DNA of 64,000 bases from JBDTDV01 sp039922875. Its GTDB lineage: Bacteria; Actinomycetota; Actinomycetes; Actinomycetales; Microbacteriaceae. The stretch spans positions 24,772-88,771 of the forward strand of contig JBDTDV010000040.1 in assembly GCA_039922875.1 (NCBI GenBank), written 5' to 3'. A program made the translations under genes and the position numbers. This document shows, piece after piece, positions 41,842 through 49,848 of the stretch (positions are counted from its first letter, which is position 1; each line of letters starts with the position of its first letter). Under the pieces are notes generated by a model. That model was not told the DNA's origin, ran no database searches, and saw only the letters and a program-made list of their open reading frames with translations.

Positions 41842-42903
41842 TCACGGCTCCGGCACGACCAGGGTCTTCACCTCGCCATTTCCGGGTGCGGAGCCCAGTA
41901 TCCGAGGCAGTTCGTCCAAGGGGACCGTCTGGGTGATCAACGGTGCAAGGGCGATTGAGCCGGAGGCTACCAATTCTGCAGCGCGACCGTGCGTAAACGG
42001 GTTGACATATGCGCCTTCGAGACGGAGTTCGCGGAAGAGGAGCTCGTGCGGTTCGACGCTGACGTGCTGTCCTTTGGGTACGACGCCGAACAGGATCACG
42101 CTGCCACCGCGTCTGGCGGTCGCGATCGACTGCGAGAACGTGTCGGCGGTGCCGGCGCACTCGAGTACGACGTCGACACCACCGAGGGCGATCCCACCGG
42201 CACCGGCAATGGCATGCACCGGATCATGAGCGGCGGGATCAATGGTGTGGGTGGCTCCGAGACTCGCGGCGAGCGTCCGTCGCGCAGCTTGTCGAGTGGA
42301 AAGCACGACGGTGGTTGCCCCCGCGAGCCTCGCCAACTGGACCATGAGAAGACCGATGACGCCGCCACCGAAGATGGCGACAGAATCCCCGGGTCGAATC
42401 CGCGCCACATCGAGCCCGTGCAGGCAGCAGGCGAGTGGCTCGCAGAAGACTCCGAAACTCGCGGGCAGATCACTGGGCAGCAGGTAAGCCTGCGCTTGCG
42501 GGACCGTGACGTATTCGGCGAAGCCGCCGTCTCGGGTCACCCCGATGGCTTCCAGATTCTCGCACAGGTGCGGGTCGCCGCGGCGGCACGCAGCGCAGGT
42601 ACGGCAGGCGATGTTCGGATCGATCGTCACCCGAGTGCCGACGGCGAGACGGGTGGCATCCGCGCCGCGCTCTTGGATGATGCCACAGATTTCGTGACCC
42701 GGGATCAGCGGCAACGTCGCCGGTGATTCACCGGTGAAGATATGTCGATCGGTGCCACAAAGCCCCGCCGCTTCTACCCGAATGAGGAGTTGGCCTGGCC
42801 CCGCGATAGGCGTTGGGCGCGTTTCGATCACCAGCTCTCGCAGGGATTTCAGCTGCGCAGCCCGCATCAGGTCAAAACGACTGTCGGATCGGGAGAGTGA
42901 CAC
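41842..42903 (-). CDS. Zinc-dependent medium-chain alcohol/polyol dehydrogenase
   Basis: MDR-superfamily NAD(P)-dependent dehydrogenase, 353 residues. Catalytic zinc ligands: Cys in GLCGTDRH and His-Glu in PGHEICG; structural zinc Cys cluster CRTCAACRRGDPHLC; Rossmann fold GGGVIGLLMVQLARLAGA. The EPLACCLHGLD and FTGESPATLP stretches are those of sorbitol/L-threonine dehydrogenase-like members, so the substrate may be a polyol or amino alcohol. The first codon may be the GTG used here or an in-frame ATG 12 codons later (MRAAQLKSL), where the conserved domain begins. Confidence 0.88.
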   Translation of the reverse strand: MSLSRSDSRFDLMRAAQLKSLRELVIETRPTPIAGPGQLLIRVEAAGLCGTDRHIFTGESPATLPLIPGHEICGIIQERGADATRLAVGTRVTIDPNIACRTCAACRRGDPHLCENLEAIGVTRDGGFAEYVTVPQAQAYLLPSDLPASFGVFCEPLACCLHGLDVARIRPGDSVAIFGGGVIGLLMVQLARLAGATTVVLSTRQAARRTLAASLGATHTIDPAAHDPVHAIAGAGGIALGGVDVVLECAGTADTFSQSIATARRGGSVILFGVVPKGQHVSVEPHELLFRELRLEGAYVNPFTHGRAAELVASGSIALAPLITQTVPLDELPRILGSAPGNGEVKTLVVPEP

Positions 42904-42987
42904 ACCATGAGCCTCTCATGAAATGAGACCGGGCTGAGAAGGTGCCCGGATCGCCTGGCAGCGTCGTCGGACTGGAAGCCGGGCTGA

Positions 42988-43578
42988 CTAGCACGCCAGC
43001 GCCGAGTGTTCGCTTAGCCGGTGCCAGGTGCGGTTGTGGTAGACCAGCGGGTCGGATGCGGTACCATCGCCGCTCACCTTCGCCTCTAGCGCGTGCACGG
43101 CGACAACCGTCGAGCTGCCCGCGACCATGCGATCGATGATCCGCCCACGGATCCAGGTGTGGGCGCTCGGGAAATACGGTTCTCCGGTGCTGAGGCGATC
43201 CCAGAGGCTGGTGTCGGCGAATCGGTCTATACCGCTGGTCGCGCACAGTTGGGCGATGTGCAATTGGCCGGCACCGAGCAGATGCACGACGAGCGTTTCA
43301 GCCTCGCGGATGGTCGGTGCGCTGGAGGATTGGTCAGAGATGGAGAAGATGAGCAACGGCGGTTCGGCGCTGACCGAGAATACCGAGGTGGCGGTGAGTC
43401 CGACCGGCCCGGAACCGGCATCGGCCGTGATGACGGCGACGCCGGCGGCATGATTGCGGAACGCGAGTTTGAAGGCATCCGGGCTCAAGCCGCCGAGGGA
43501 TCGCGCAGCCGTGGTATCGGCAGGGTCCGGTCGAGAGGGCGACAGCGCCAGGGCTGCGCTGCGTTCTGGAGTGCTCAT
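42988..43578 (-). CDS. Flavin reductase family protein
   Basis: A 196-residue FMN-binding split-barrel protein. GGLSPDAFKLAFRNHAAGVAVITA is the family's start, followed by GPVGLTATSVFSVSAEPPLLIFSISDQSS (FMN-phosphate and ring contacts) and later the HTWIRGRI segment. Such proteins supply reduced FMN to monooxygenases; no monooxygenase partner is adjacent. Start MSTPERSA chosen over an ATG 13 codons upstream because it follows a GGAAA ribosome-binding stretch. Confidence 0.85.
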   Translation of the reverse strand: MSTPERSAALALSPSRPDPADTTAARSLGGLSPDAFKLAFRNHAAGVAVITADAGSGPVGLTATSVFSVSAEPPLLIFSISDQSSSAPTIREAETLVVHLLGAGQLHIAQLCATSGIDRFADTSLWDRLSTGEPYFPSAHTWIRGRIIDRMVAGSSTVVAVHALEAKVSGDGTASDPLVYHNRTWHRLSEHSALAC

Positions 43579-43745
43579 AGGTTTCCATTCGAGGCAATTG
43601 TGAGTGTGCCGATTCAAGCATGTGCCGATCTCTGCGCTGGCATGACGAATATTTCACCGTGTGACCGAGGCGACCGCCCCGGTACGCCGCCGCGGAAAAC
43701 CGTGGCCGCTTACCGCGCGGCCGTCAGCGTTCGCGTCGCAGCCGG

Positions 43746-44972
43746 TCAGGGGAAGTCCACGATCGTGCCATAGAGCGGGTAGGCCTTACTGATCTCGCGT
43801 GATTCGCGCGAGATCACCAGCTCATCGCCGGTCAGCGCCGAGAAGTCGACGGTTCCGACCAGGGTGAACTTCTTGAAGACGAACGGCAGGCTCTTTCCCG
43901 TGAAGAGGTCGGGCTTGTCGAGGAGGCCGAAGTGGAGATGCGGCCCCTGGGAGGGGCCAGTATTTCCGAGCTTGGCGAGAACCTGTCCGGTTTTCACCGT
44001 GTCGCCGACGTGCACGGCCAGGCTGCCCGGCTGCAGATGCGCATAGGCGGCGTAGACGTGGTCCGCGATCTTGAGCATCAGGTTGTTGCCGCCGAAACCG
44101 TCCTTGGTCTCGGGTGGCTTGGAGGCGAACGGAGTCGACTCCTCGACGCCATCCTGGACCGACACGATCGTGCCATCGGCGACCGCCAGCACGTTCGCTC
44201 CGAAGTCATAGAATTGCTCGTTCGTGCTGCCATCTCCGTCGTAGACGCGGTCGCCTTTTACCTTGGCCCAGTCGACGGCGAAGGTTTCGGCAGTCGCCAG
44301 GCGCAGCCCGCCAGCGGCAAGCCGAAGATCGCCGTGGACATTGGGCGAGCAGCACGCAGAGGTGGCGAGCCAGCCGCCTCCCGCGAGCGGAGGCGCGATC
44401 ATGGTGGCTTTGGTGCGGTCGACCTCGACCTCGGGCCCGTGAACGACGGTGTCGTCGATGATCACAGCACCAGCTACGTCCGCGGGGAGCGTGTACTCGA
44501 TCCGGTGCGACACGCGCGCCGGTACCTCATCTCCGGATGGCAGCGGCAGGTCAACCTCCACCGCGACGGCTGCTGAGGCAGGGACGACCGCCGAGGGGGT
44601 ATGGGTGTACAGCGTCTGGGTCGCGGCAGCAAGCGTATTGCCCTGGATCCGGGTAAGATCTTTGCCGTCGGGGCCGACGACCGTCACGTTCTTCAAAGTC
44701 ACCGGGTCGCTGAACGCATTGACGACGAGGAGTTCGTACTTGACGTGATCTTTTCCGTCCGTCCCGCGAACGACCTGCGCAGCATGGATCGGCTCGACCA
44801 GAATCGCGCTCACCTGATCCTGCGGCGCGGGTGTCGATCCGGACGACGCCGAGGTATCGGCCGGGTCGGGCGTCGCGGACGATCCACCGCTACCAGGACC
44901 CGTGCAGCCCGTAATCGTCAAGGCTGCCGCGATCACCGCGGCCGGGATCATGATGCGTCGCCGGACTCGCAT
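43746..44972 (-). CDS. M23 family metallopeptidase lipoprotein
   Basis: A 408-residue exported lipoprotein: signal RVRRRIMIPAAVIAAALTITG with lipobox ITGC (Cys23), a Ser/Thr/Pro-rich linker, a beta domain (about 60-200), then a LytM/M23 fold (about 215-370) that normally cleaves peptidoglycan cross-links. HLHFGLLD carries the HxH pair, and AAYAHLQPGS the first partner; the N-terminal HxxxD half is altered, since the segment before it reads AVDWAKVKGDRVYDGDG (His absent), so catalysis is uncertain. GGGAG upstream of the ATG. Confidence 0.82.
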   Translation of the reverse strand: MRVRRRIMIPAAVIAAALTITGCTGPGSGGSSATPDPADTSASSGSTPAPQDQVSAILVEPIHAAQVVRGTDGKDHVKYELLVVNAFSDPVTLKNVTVVGPDGKDLTRIQGNTLAAATQTLYTHTPSAVVPASAAVAVEVDLPLPSGDEVPARVSHRIEYTLPADVAGAVIIDDTVVHGPEVEVDRTKATMIAPPLAGGGWLATSACCSPNVHGDLRLAAGGLRLATAETFAVDWAKVKGDRVYDGDGSTNEQFYDFGANVLAVADGTIVSVQDGVEESTPFASKPPETKDGFGGNNLMLKIADHVYAAYAHLQPGSLAVHVGDTVKTGQVLAKLGNTGPSQGPHLHFGLLDKPDLFTGKSLPFVFKKFTLVGTVDFSALTGDELVISRESREISKAYPLYGTIVDFP

Positions 44973-45191
44973 AGGCGATTCTCCCTCGTTGCTGGGTCTG
45001 TTCTGGTCCGGCGGAAGGCCTGGGAGCACGTGTCACGCGTGACTGCGCTCGCGCAAAAAGGAGCGTACACCGTCCGTTGAGCACGCTGTCAACATTTCTG
45101 CAGCCAGCACCCGTCGTCAGAGGCTGGGCGCCGCGGCGGTGACCGGGTATGTCACGGCCGGGCACGCCAGGACACGGGCACGCCGGCGGTG

Positions 45192-45197
45192 TACTGT
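45192..45197 (+). promoter_or_regulatory. -10 box of the AIM24-family gene
   Basis: TACTGT, 6 nt before the ATG; no Shine-Dalgarno. Confidence 0.45.
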
Positions 45198-45203
45198 CGC
45201 ATC

Positions 45204-45914
45204 ATGCGGTCTCGTATTGACGGAACGACCATGCCCGTGCTCCACATCACTATGGACCGGGGCGAGAGCATCATCGCGCAAGGGGAGGACGTTTCCTGGC
45301 TTTCTCCCGGATTCGACCTGCACACTTCGACCTCGCATGGTTCAGGCGGCAAAGGCGGCTTCATGAGTGGCCTGAAGCGCGTGCTCGGGGGCGGCCAGCT
45401 CTTCCTCACCGAGTACACGGCGCCGGATCACGGCGGGTTCGTCGCCTTCGGCGCTCGGCTTCCCGGTACGATCCGCGAACTGACGATTGATCCTGGCGAC
45501 AACTACATGGTGCTCTCCGGCTCCTACATGTCCAGCACCGGCGACGTCGATGTCTCGGTGGGGCTGCAGAAGCGGCTCGGCGCCGGCATCCTTGGCGGGG
45601 CGGGTGTCGTGTTCCAGAAGCTCAGCGGTGATGGTACTGCGTGGGTTCAGGTTGCCGGGGAGCTGACGGAGTACGAACTTCACGGCGGTGAGTCGCTTCT
45701 TGTACACCCGGGGCATCTGGCATTATTTCGGGCTGAGATGCGGATGGAGTTTGCGACGATGAAGGGCGTGAAAAACAAGCTTTTCGGGGATTCGATGTTC
45801 CTCGCGGAAGTACACGGGCCAGGAAACGTGTGGTTGCAGTCGATGACCCCCGCCAAGCTCGCCGCGGCGATCGAGCCGTACCTGCCGCAACGGGAGTCCC
45901 GGAACGACAGCTAG
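45204..45914 (+). CDS. AIM24 / TIGR00266 family protein
   Basis: A 236-residue beta-rich protein. Characteristic elements include GGQLFLTEYTAPDHGGFVAFGARLPG (split: FLTEYTAPDHGGFVAFG), LDPGDNYMVLSGSYM-like turn IDPGDNYMVLSGSYM, KRLGAGILGGAGVVFQKLSGDGTAW and ELHGGESLLVHPGHL. The family forms double-stranded beta helices, is scattered across bacteria, and its role is unknown (the mitochondrial homologue affects membrane organisation). The leaderless ATG (MRSRIDGTT) is preferred over one 5 codons upstream. Convergent with the beta-helix gene. Confidence 0.85.
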   Translation: MRSRIDGTTMPVLHITMDRGESIIAQGEDVSWLSPGFDLHTSTSHGSGGKGGFMSGLKRVLGGGQLFLTEYTAPDHGGFVAFGARLPGTIRELTIDPGDNYMVLSGSYMSSTGDVDVSVGLQKRLGAGILGGAGVVFQKLSGDGTAWVQVAGELTEYELHGGESLLVHPGHLALFRAEMRMEFATMKGVKNKLFGDSMFLAEVHGPGNVWLQSMTPAKLAAAIEPYLPQRESRNDS

Positions 45915-46000
45915 AGCCGGCCGCCGATGCAGCGCCCAGTTCCAGCCCCAACGCCCCACCACGTCCCGGCTGCGTGACGGCACCCCTGGGCTGAGGTCAG

Positions 46001-47689
46001 CTAATTCCAGATAGATGCCAGACGCGCGGTGGTGGGCATCGGCGCGAGCCGGTCGATGTCAGCAACTGTGAGAGTGCCGAGCGCCGTGAACCCGGCCGAG
46101 CCTGCGGTGCTCATCGAGTCGACAACCGAAGCGAATGTGTACGAGCTGGATATGGAGCCGGCGACGATGGCGTCGGTGACACCCACACTCGACCATGACC
46201 CGTGCAAGAGATTCGCGAGAGTTATCGGGTCGCCGCCCGAGTACATGGGGTAGCGAAGCTGCCCAGACGAGCCGCCGAAGAATGCCGAGTGGGTAATCGC
46301 TCCACCGAGGTTGGCGCCGGCCATGATGCCCTGGTCGGAGGACTGGAACAACACCGAGTCTTCGAAGGTGACGTTCGATATGGTGCCGCTACCCGAGGTC
46401 GTCACGAATTGGACGGTGTCGACGTGGGCGCCAGACCCGTTCGGCTTGTACTGTGGTGCGCCATAGAACCCCGCGAAGCGCAGCCCATCGACGTTGTAGC
46501 CGCCCGAGGACTTCACCTCTACGCGGTCGTAAGAGGCTCCGTTGGCCGCTTCGGGCCCGGCAACGATCTCGATGACCTCGACATCGCGTACTCCGGTGTC
46601 GCCGTTCGCGGTGACGAGGAGCCGGGGAACCTTCGAGTATCCAAGCGCGAACGATTCGCAGTTGCGGATCATGACGGACTGCGCCGAGAAGTCGATGCCG
46701 ACGATGGATACGCCCTTGACGCCCACGAATGCCAAGCCCGAGCCCGCCGCGACCGCCACGGAACCGACACCGCCGCAGGCGGAGACCAGAATACGTGAGG
46801 TGCGCTTGGCGTCACCGATATTCTGGAGAACACCCTTGGAAGTGGATCCTGCCCCATCGCCCCCGGCGATAGTCCCGGGAGCGACACAGATCACGACCGG
46901 ATCTGTGGATGTGGCGTTCGCGGTGATCGCCGAAGAGATCGCGCTCCAGGATGCGGGCACGTTCACGACACGGGCCGCATCGGCATGCGGCGTGTTCTGC
47001 GGCCAGTGCGTCCCGTCCGGGCCATACGTTGCGTTGGGGGGCGGCGTGGGCGCGGGTGTCTCGGCAGCCGCAGGCGGATCTGGGGTAAAGACGATATCCA
47101 CGAGCATGCTGTAGCCTTCCGCGCCGGCTGACGCTGACGGGAACCCGCTGGCGTCTGCGTAGCGGTACACGCCGGCGTTCGCAGGAACATTGATGCCGTT
47201 GACGGTGCGAGCCTGGACGAAGGCGTTCGAGGTCACCGGGAACCTCGAGTTGGAGTCGAAGACGCTGACCGTGTATGTTTCGCCCGCCGCGAGCGAGGCG
47301 TTCACCGGAACCGTTCGCCAGCCGATCGGTGCCGAGGGATCAACGGCGACCTTTGTGAGCAGAGCGCCTGTACTCGACCAGACCGAGGCGCTGGTGACCC
47401 CGGAGTTGGCAGCGTTCTGGTAGAACTGCACGCCAGACAGGGTGCCCGTGGTAGCGGGGGAGAACTTCAAGCCCAACTCGATCTTGGAGTTGTCTGGAAC
47501 GGCCATCGTCTCGGGTGTGGCCGTGTCAGAGATGACGCCGACAGGCGTTGCGGCTTGGGCAACCGACGGGGTGACGACTGCGACGGCGACCATAGCGGCT
47601 AGCGCCAGGGCCGCCGTGGCGGCTCGAACGGCCCGGCGGTTGTCGTGTTTGGACGTGGCCGCCGTGGAGGTGCTGCCGTCAAAAGTCAT
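46001..47689 (-). CDS. Secreted DUF4082 plus parallel beta-helix protein
   Basis: A 562-residue exported protein. After a long signal (RAATAALALAAMVAVAVVTPSVAQA), residues about 50-205 match DUF4082 (FSPATTGTLSGVQFYQ, AGETYTVSVFDSNSRF), a jelly-roll domain common in actinobacterial surface proteins. A Pro/Thr linker (about 208-232) leads to a right-handed beta-helix (about 245-530) rich in Gly/Val/Asn turns, of the pectate-lyase-like type, probably carbohydrate-binding or -modifying. No catalytic residues could be assigned. GAGGAAA lies 6 nt before the ATG and a promoter is recognisable upstream. Confidence 0.8.
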   Translation of the reverse strand: MTFDGSTSTAATSKHDNRRAVRAATAALALAAMVAVAVVTPSVAQAATPVGVISDTATPETMAVPDNSKIELGLKFSPATTGTLSGVQFYQNAANSGVTSASVWSSTGALLTKVAVDPSAPIGWRTVPVNASLAAGETYTVSVFDSNSRFPVTSNAFVQARTVNGINVPANAGVYRYADASGFPSASAGAEGYSMLVDIVFTPDPPAAAETPAPTPPPNATYGPDGTHWPQNTPHADAARVVNVPASWSAISSAITANATSTDPVVICVAPGTIAGGDGAGSTSKGVLQNIGDAKRTSRILVSACGGVGSVAVAAGSGLAFVGVKGVSIVGIDFSAQSVMIRNCESFALGYSKVPRLLVTANGDTGVRDVEVIEIVAGPEAANGASYDRVEVKSSGGYNVDGLRFAGFYGAPQYKPNGSGAHVDTVQFVTTSGSGTISNVTFEDSVLFQSSDQGIMAGANLGGAITHSAFFGGSSGQLRYPMYSGGDPITLANLLHGSWSSVGVTDAIVAGSISSSYTFASVVDSMSTAGSAGFTALGTLTVADIDRLAPMPTTARLASIWN

Positions 47690-48007
47690 CGCGTTTCCTC
47701 ATGTCGTCTCGCGTGAGCAGGTCGGATGGTGCGTGGCTGATGCTAGCGTGCTTAGTCGATCAGCCCAACTGCCGACCACATCACACTCTGCCGAGCCTGT
47801 TATCCCCGCGAGCCATACAGCAGTGCCGCGAAGGCGTTCAATCGGTACTTCATGTACTACGGAGGGATGACGTTCGCCCACGCCGAACGCATTCGCGATC
47901 GTCATCGATCGCCAGAAGGTCGATTAGAATCTGGGAGCAAACTCGGCTTGGCACAATAGCTGCGGTCGGCCAACGATCTGAACCCCCAACCCCGGAGGAG
48001 GCCCGAC
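47690..48007. other. Intergenic region with divergent promoters
   Basis: About 320 bp without a convincing gene. On the minus strand it holds a promoter for the beta-helix gene (-35 TTGGGC 47768-47763, 17-bp spacer, -10 TAGCAT 47745-47740). On the plus strand it holds a possible -10 (CACAAT, 47952-47957) and GGAGGAGG before the reductase-like gene. The rest shows no coding bias. Confidence 0.6.
47740..47768 (-). promoter_or_regulatory. Promoter of the beta-helix protein gene
   Basis: TTGGGC, 17-nt spacer, TAGCAT, leading to a leader of about 40 nt with a Shine-Dalgarno, so a conventional, not leaderless, start. Confidence 0.5.
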
Positions 48008-48661
48008 ATGACCCGCGTTCGCGTCGATCTGTTCATCTCGTTAGACGGCTTTACCTCCTCGACCGGCCGGTCACCCGAAAATCCGATGGGCGAGGACTGG
48101 GGGCGTCTCACGGCGGCCTACTCCGCGACCCGCACCTTCCACGAGCGGGTCTTTGGCGACACCAGTGGCACCGGCACGACCGGCATCGACGACAGCTACG
48201 CTGCCGCATCCTCCAAGGGAATCGGCGCCGAGATTATGGGTGCAGCGATGTTCGGGCTGCACTCGTTTCCAGAGGATCCGGACTGGAAGGGCTGGTGGGG
48301 CGACCAGCCGCCATTCGGCACTCCGGTTTACGTCCTCACCCACACCGCTGCGCGCCCGTCGATCCCGATGCAGGGCGGAACGACGTTCCACTTCCGAAAC
48401 GGCACAATCGAAGACGTACTCGCCGAGGCGACCGCCGCCGCCGGCGGCCTCGACGTGCGCGTCGGTGGCGGAATCGGCACGGTGCGCGACTTCCTGCGCG
48501 CCGGCCTGGTCGACGACGTGCATCTCATGGTTGCACCGATCCTCCTTGATCGGGGAACTCGACTGTGGGAAGGCCTCCCCGCCCTCGACCTCACCCACAC
48601 GGTGACGACGGAAGTGGCCGAGAGCGGCACGATCCACGTCTCCTTTACAAGACCGGAGTGA
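48008..48661 (+). CDS. Dihydrofolate reductase-like protein (RibD C-terminal domain family)
   Basis: A 217-residue protein of the DHFR-fold RibD_C family: it opens with RVRVDLFISLDGFTSS and carries GTPVYVLTHTAARPS, DVRVGGGIGTVRDFLRAGLVDDVHLMVAPILLDRGTRLWEGL (split here: RVGGGIGTVRDFL; LVDDVHLMVAPILLDRG). Likely an NADPH-dependent reductase of unknown substrate, not true folate metabolism. GGAGGAGG is 6 nt upstream. Monocistronic. Confidence 0.9.
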   Translation: MTRVRVDLFISLDGFTSSTGRSPENPMGEDWGRLTAAYSATRTFHERVFGDTSGTGTTGIDDSYAAASSKGIGAEIMGAAMFGLHSFPEDPDWKGWWGDQPPFGTPVYVLTHTAARPSIPMQGGTTFHFRNGTIEDVLAEATAAAGGLDVRVGGGIGTVRDFLRAGLVDDVHLMVAPILLDRGTRLWEGLPALDLTHTVTTEVAESGTIHVSFTRPE

Positions 48662-48770
48662 CCGAGGCACGATCCAGCGCATTGGCATTAAACCCGTCAC
48701 CCAACCGTGCAGCAGACCCGCATCCGGAAGAATGGTCCGGGCGTGTGTGGTGTTCCATGGCGCGCGTGAG

Positions 48771-49721
48771 CTATCGAACGTTCTCGATGACACCGTGGAT
48801 CGCATCCGAAACCAGCTTTGGCTGCTCTGCGGCGATGCCGTGGCCGCTGTCGGTGTCGGTGAGGTGGGTGGCGTGAAGTGAACGGGCGAGCGCGTCTTGG
48901 GCGGCGAGCCAGGCCGGCCAGGTCGATGCTCCCGGAGTGACCTGGAGATCCCAGGGGTGGTCAGAGGAAAGCACGCTGGCCGCAATGCCTGGCATGCTCC
49001 CGGCCGCCTGCAGCTCCGCGAGGCTTGGCGGATACGCGGGCACTTCCGCGCCGGGGGCGGTTGGCGCCGAGGCGATCGCCGCCATCCAGGCTGACCACTG
49101 CGTCGGCGTGAAGGTGTCTTTCAGATAGGCGGATGCTGCGTCTACCAGGACGATGCCCCTGGTTTGCTTCGGATGCGTGCGGGCGAATAGCTGCGCGATC
49201 ATGCCACCCCATGACGCGCCGACCAGGACATACGGGCCGGGCTGGCCGCTTGCCACGAGCAGCGCCTCGAGGTCTTTGACGTCTTGCCCCGCCGTAGTGG
49301 GTTGGGAAACGAGGGTCGACGGCGTCATTGCGCCGGAGGAGAGCGTGGTTCCTGGTCGGTCGTATCCGCAGACCCGCGTTGTGCGCGAGACAGTGTCGAA
49401 CACCGACTGCGGGCTCGCGGTGGCTGGTGCGGCAGGGTCGGTATGGTCGGCTACGCTCATCCATTCGTCCGCGGCTCCTCCGGTGCCGGAAATGAACACG
49501 ACCGTGGGAGATCCAGAGCCCGCACAGGCCAGATACAGTTGTCGGTCCCCGCCGACGTCAACCAGGTTGGCCGTAGTGGATCCGGATGCGGCAGACGGCG
49601 TTGAGGACGCATCGATTTCGGAGTCGGGTGGCGCGCTCACGCATCCTCCGAGGACCACCGCGAGGCAGCTGAGGCCGACGCCCATCGCGAGCGTCGATAC
49701 GTGCGATTTCGTGCGTCTCAT
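48771..49721 (-). CDS. Alpha/beta hydrolase lipoprotein
   Basis: A 316-residue exported hydrolase: signal with lipobox LGGC (Cys27), then an alpha/beta-hydrolase fold with VVFISGTGGAADEW (oxyanion loop), VCGYDRPGT, nucleophile elbow VLVGASWGGMIAQLFA (Ser in ASWGG), GIVLVDAAS and the catalytic His in TDSGHGIAAEQP. Similar lipoproteins hydrolyse esters outside the cell; substrate unknown. Convergent with the reductase-like gene. Confidence 0.88.
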   Translation of the reverse strand: MRRTKSHVSTLAMGVGLSCLAVVLGGCVSAPPDSEIDASSTPSAASGSTTANLVDVGGDRQLYLACAGSGSPTVVFISGTGGAADEWMSVADHTDPAAPATASPQSVFDTVSRTTRVCGYDRPGTTLSSGAMTPSTLVSQPTTAGQDVKDLEALLVASGQPGPYVLVGASWGGMIAQLFARTHPKQTRGIVLVDAASAYLKDTFTPTQWSAWMAAIASAPTAPGAEVPAYPPSLAELQAAGSMPGIAASVLSSDHPWDLQVTPGASTWPAWLAAQDALARSLHATHLTDTDSGHGIAAEQPKLVSDAIHGVIENVR

Positions 49722-49848
49722 TCACCGTATCGTCTCATCCTTTGCCAACGTCCGGGTCGGCAACCGGCGGCCCAACAGCTCAGGCGCCGCTGATCATCGG
49801 CGCTAGACCGAGGAGGGTGTGCGGGCAGAATGGGTGGTCAGGATGCCC

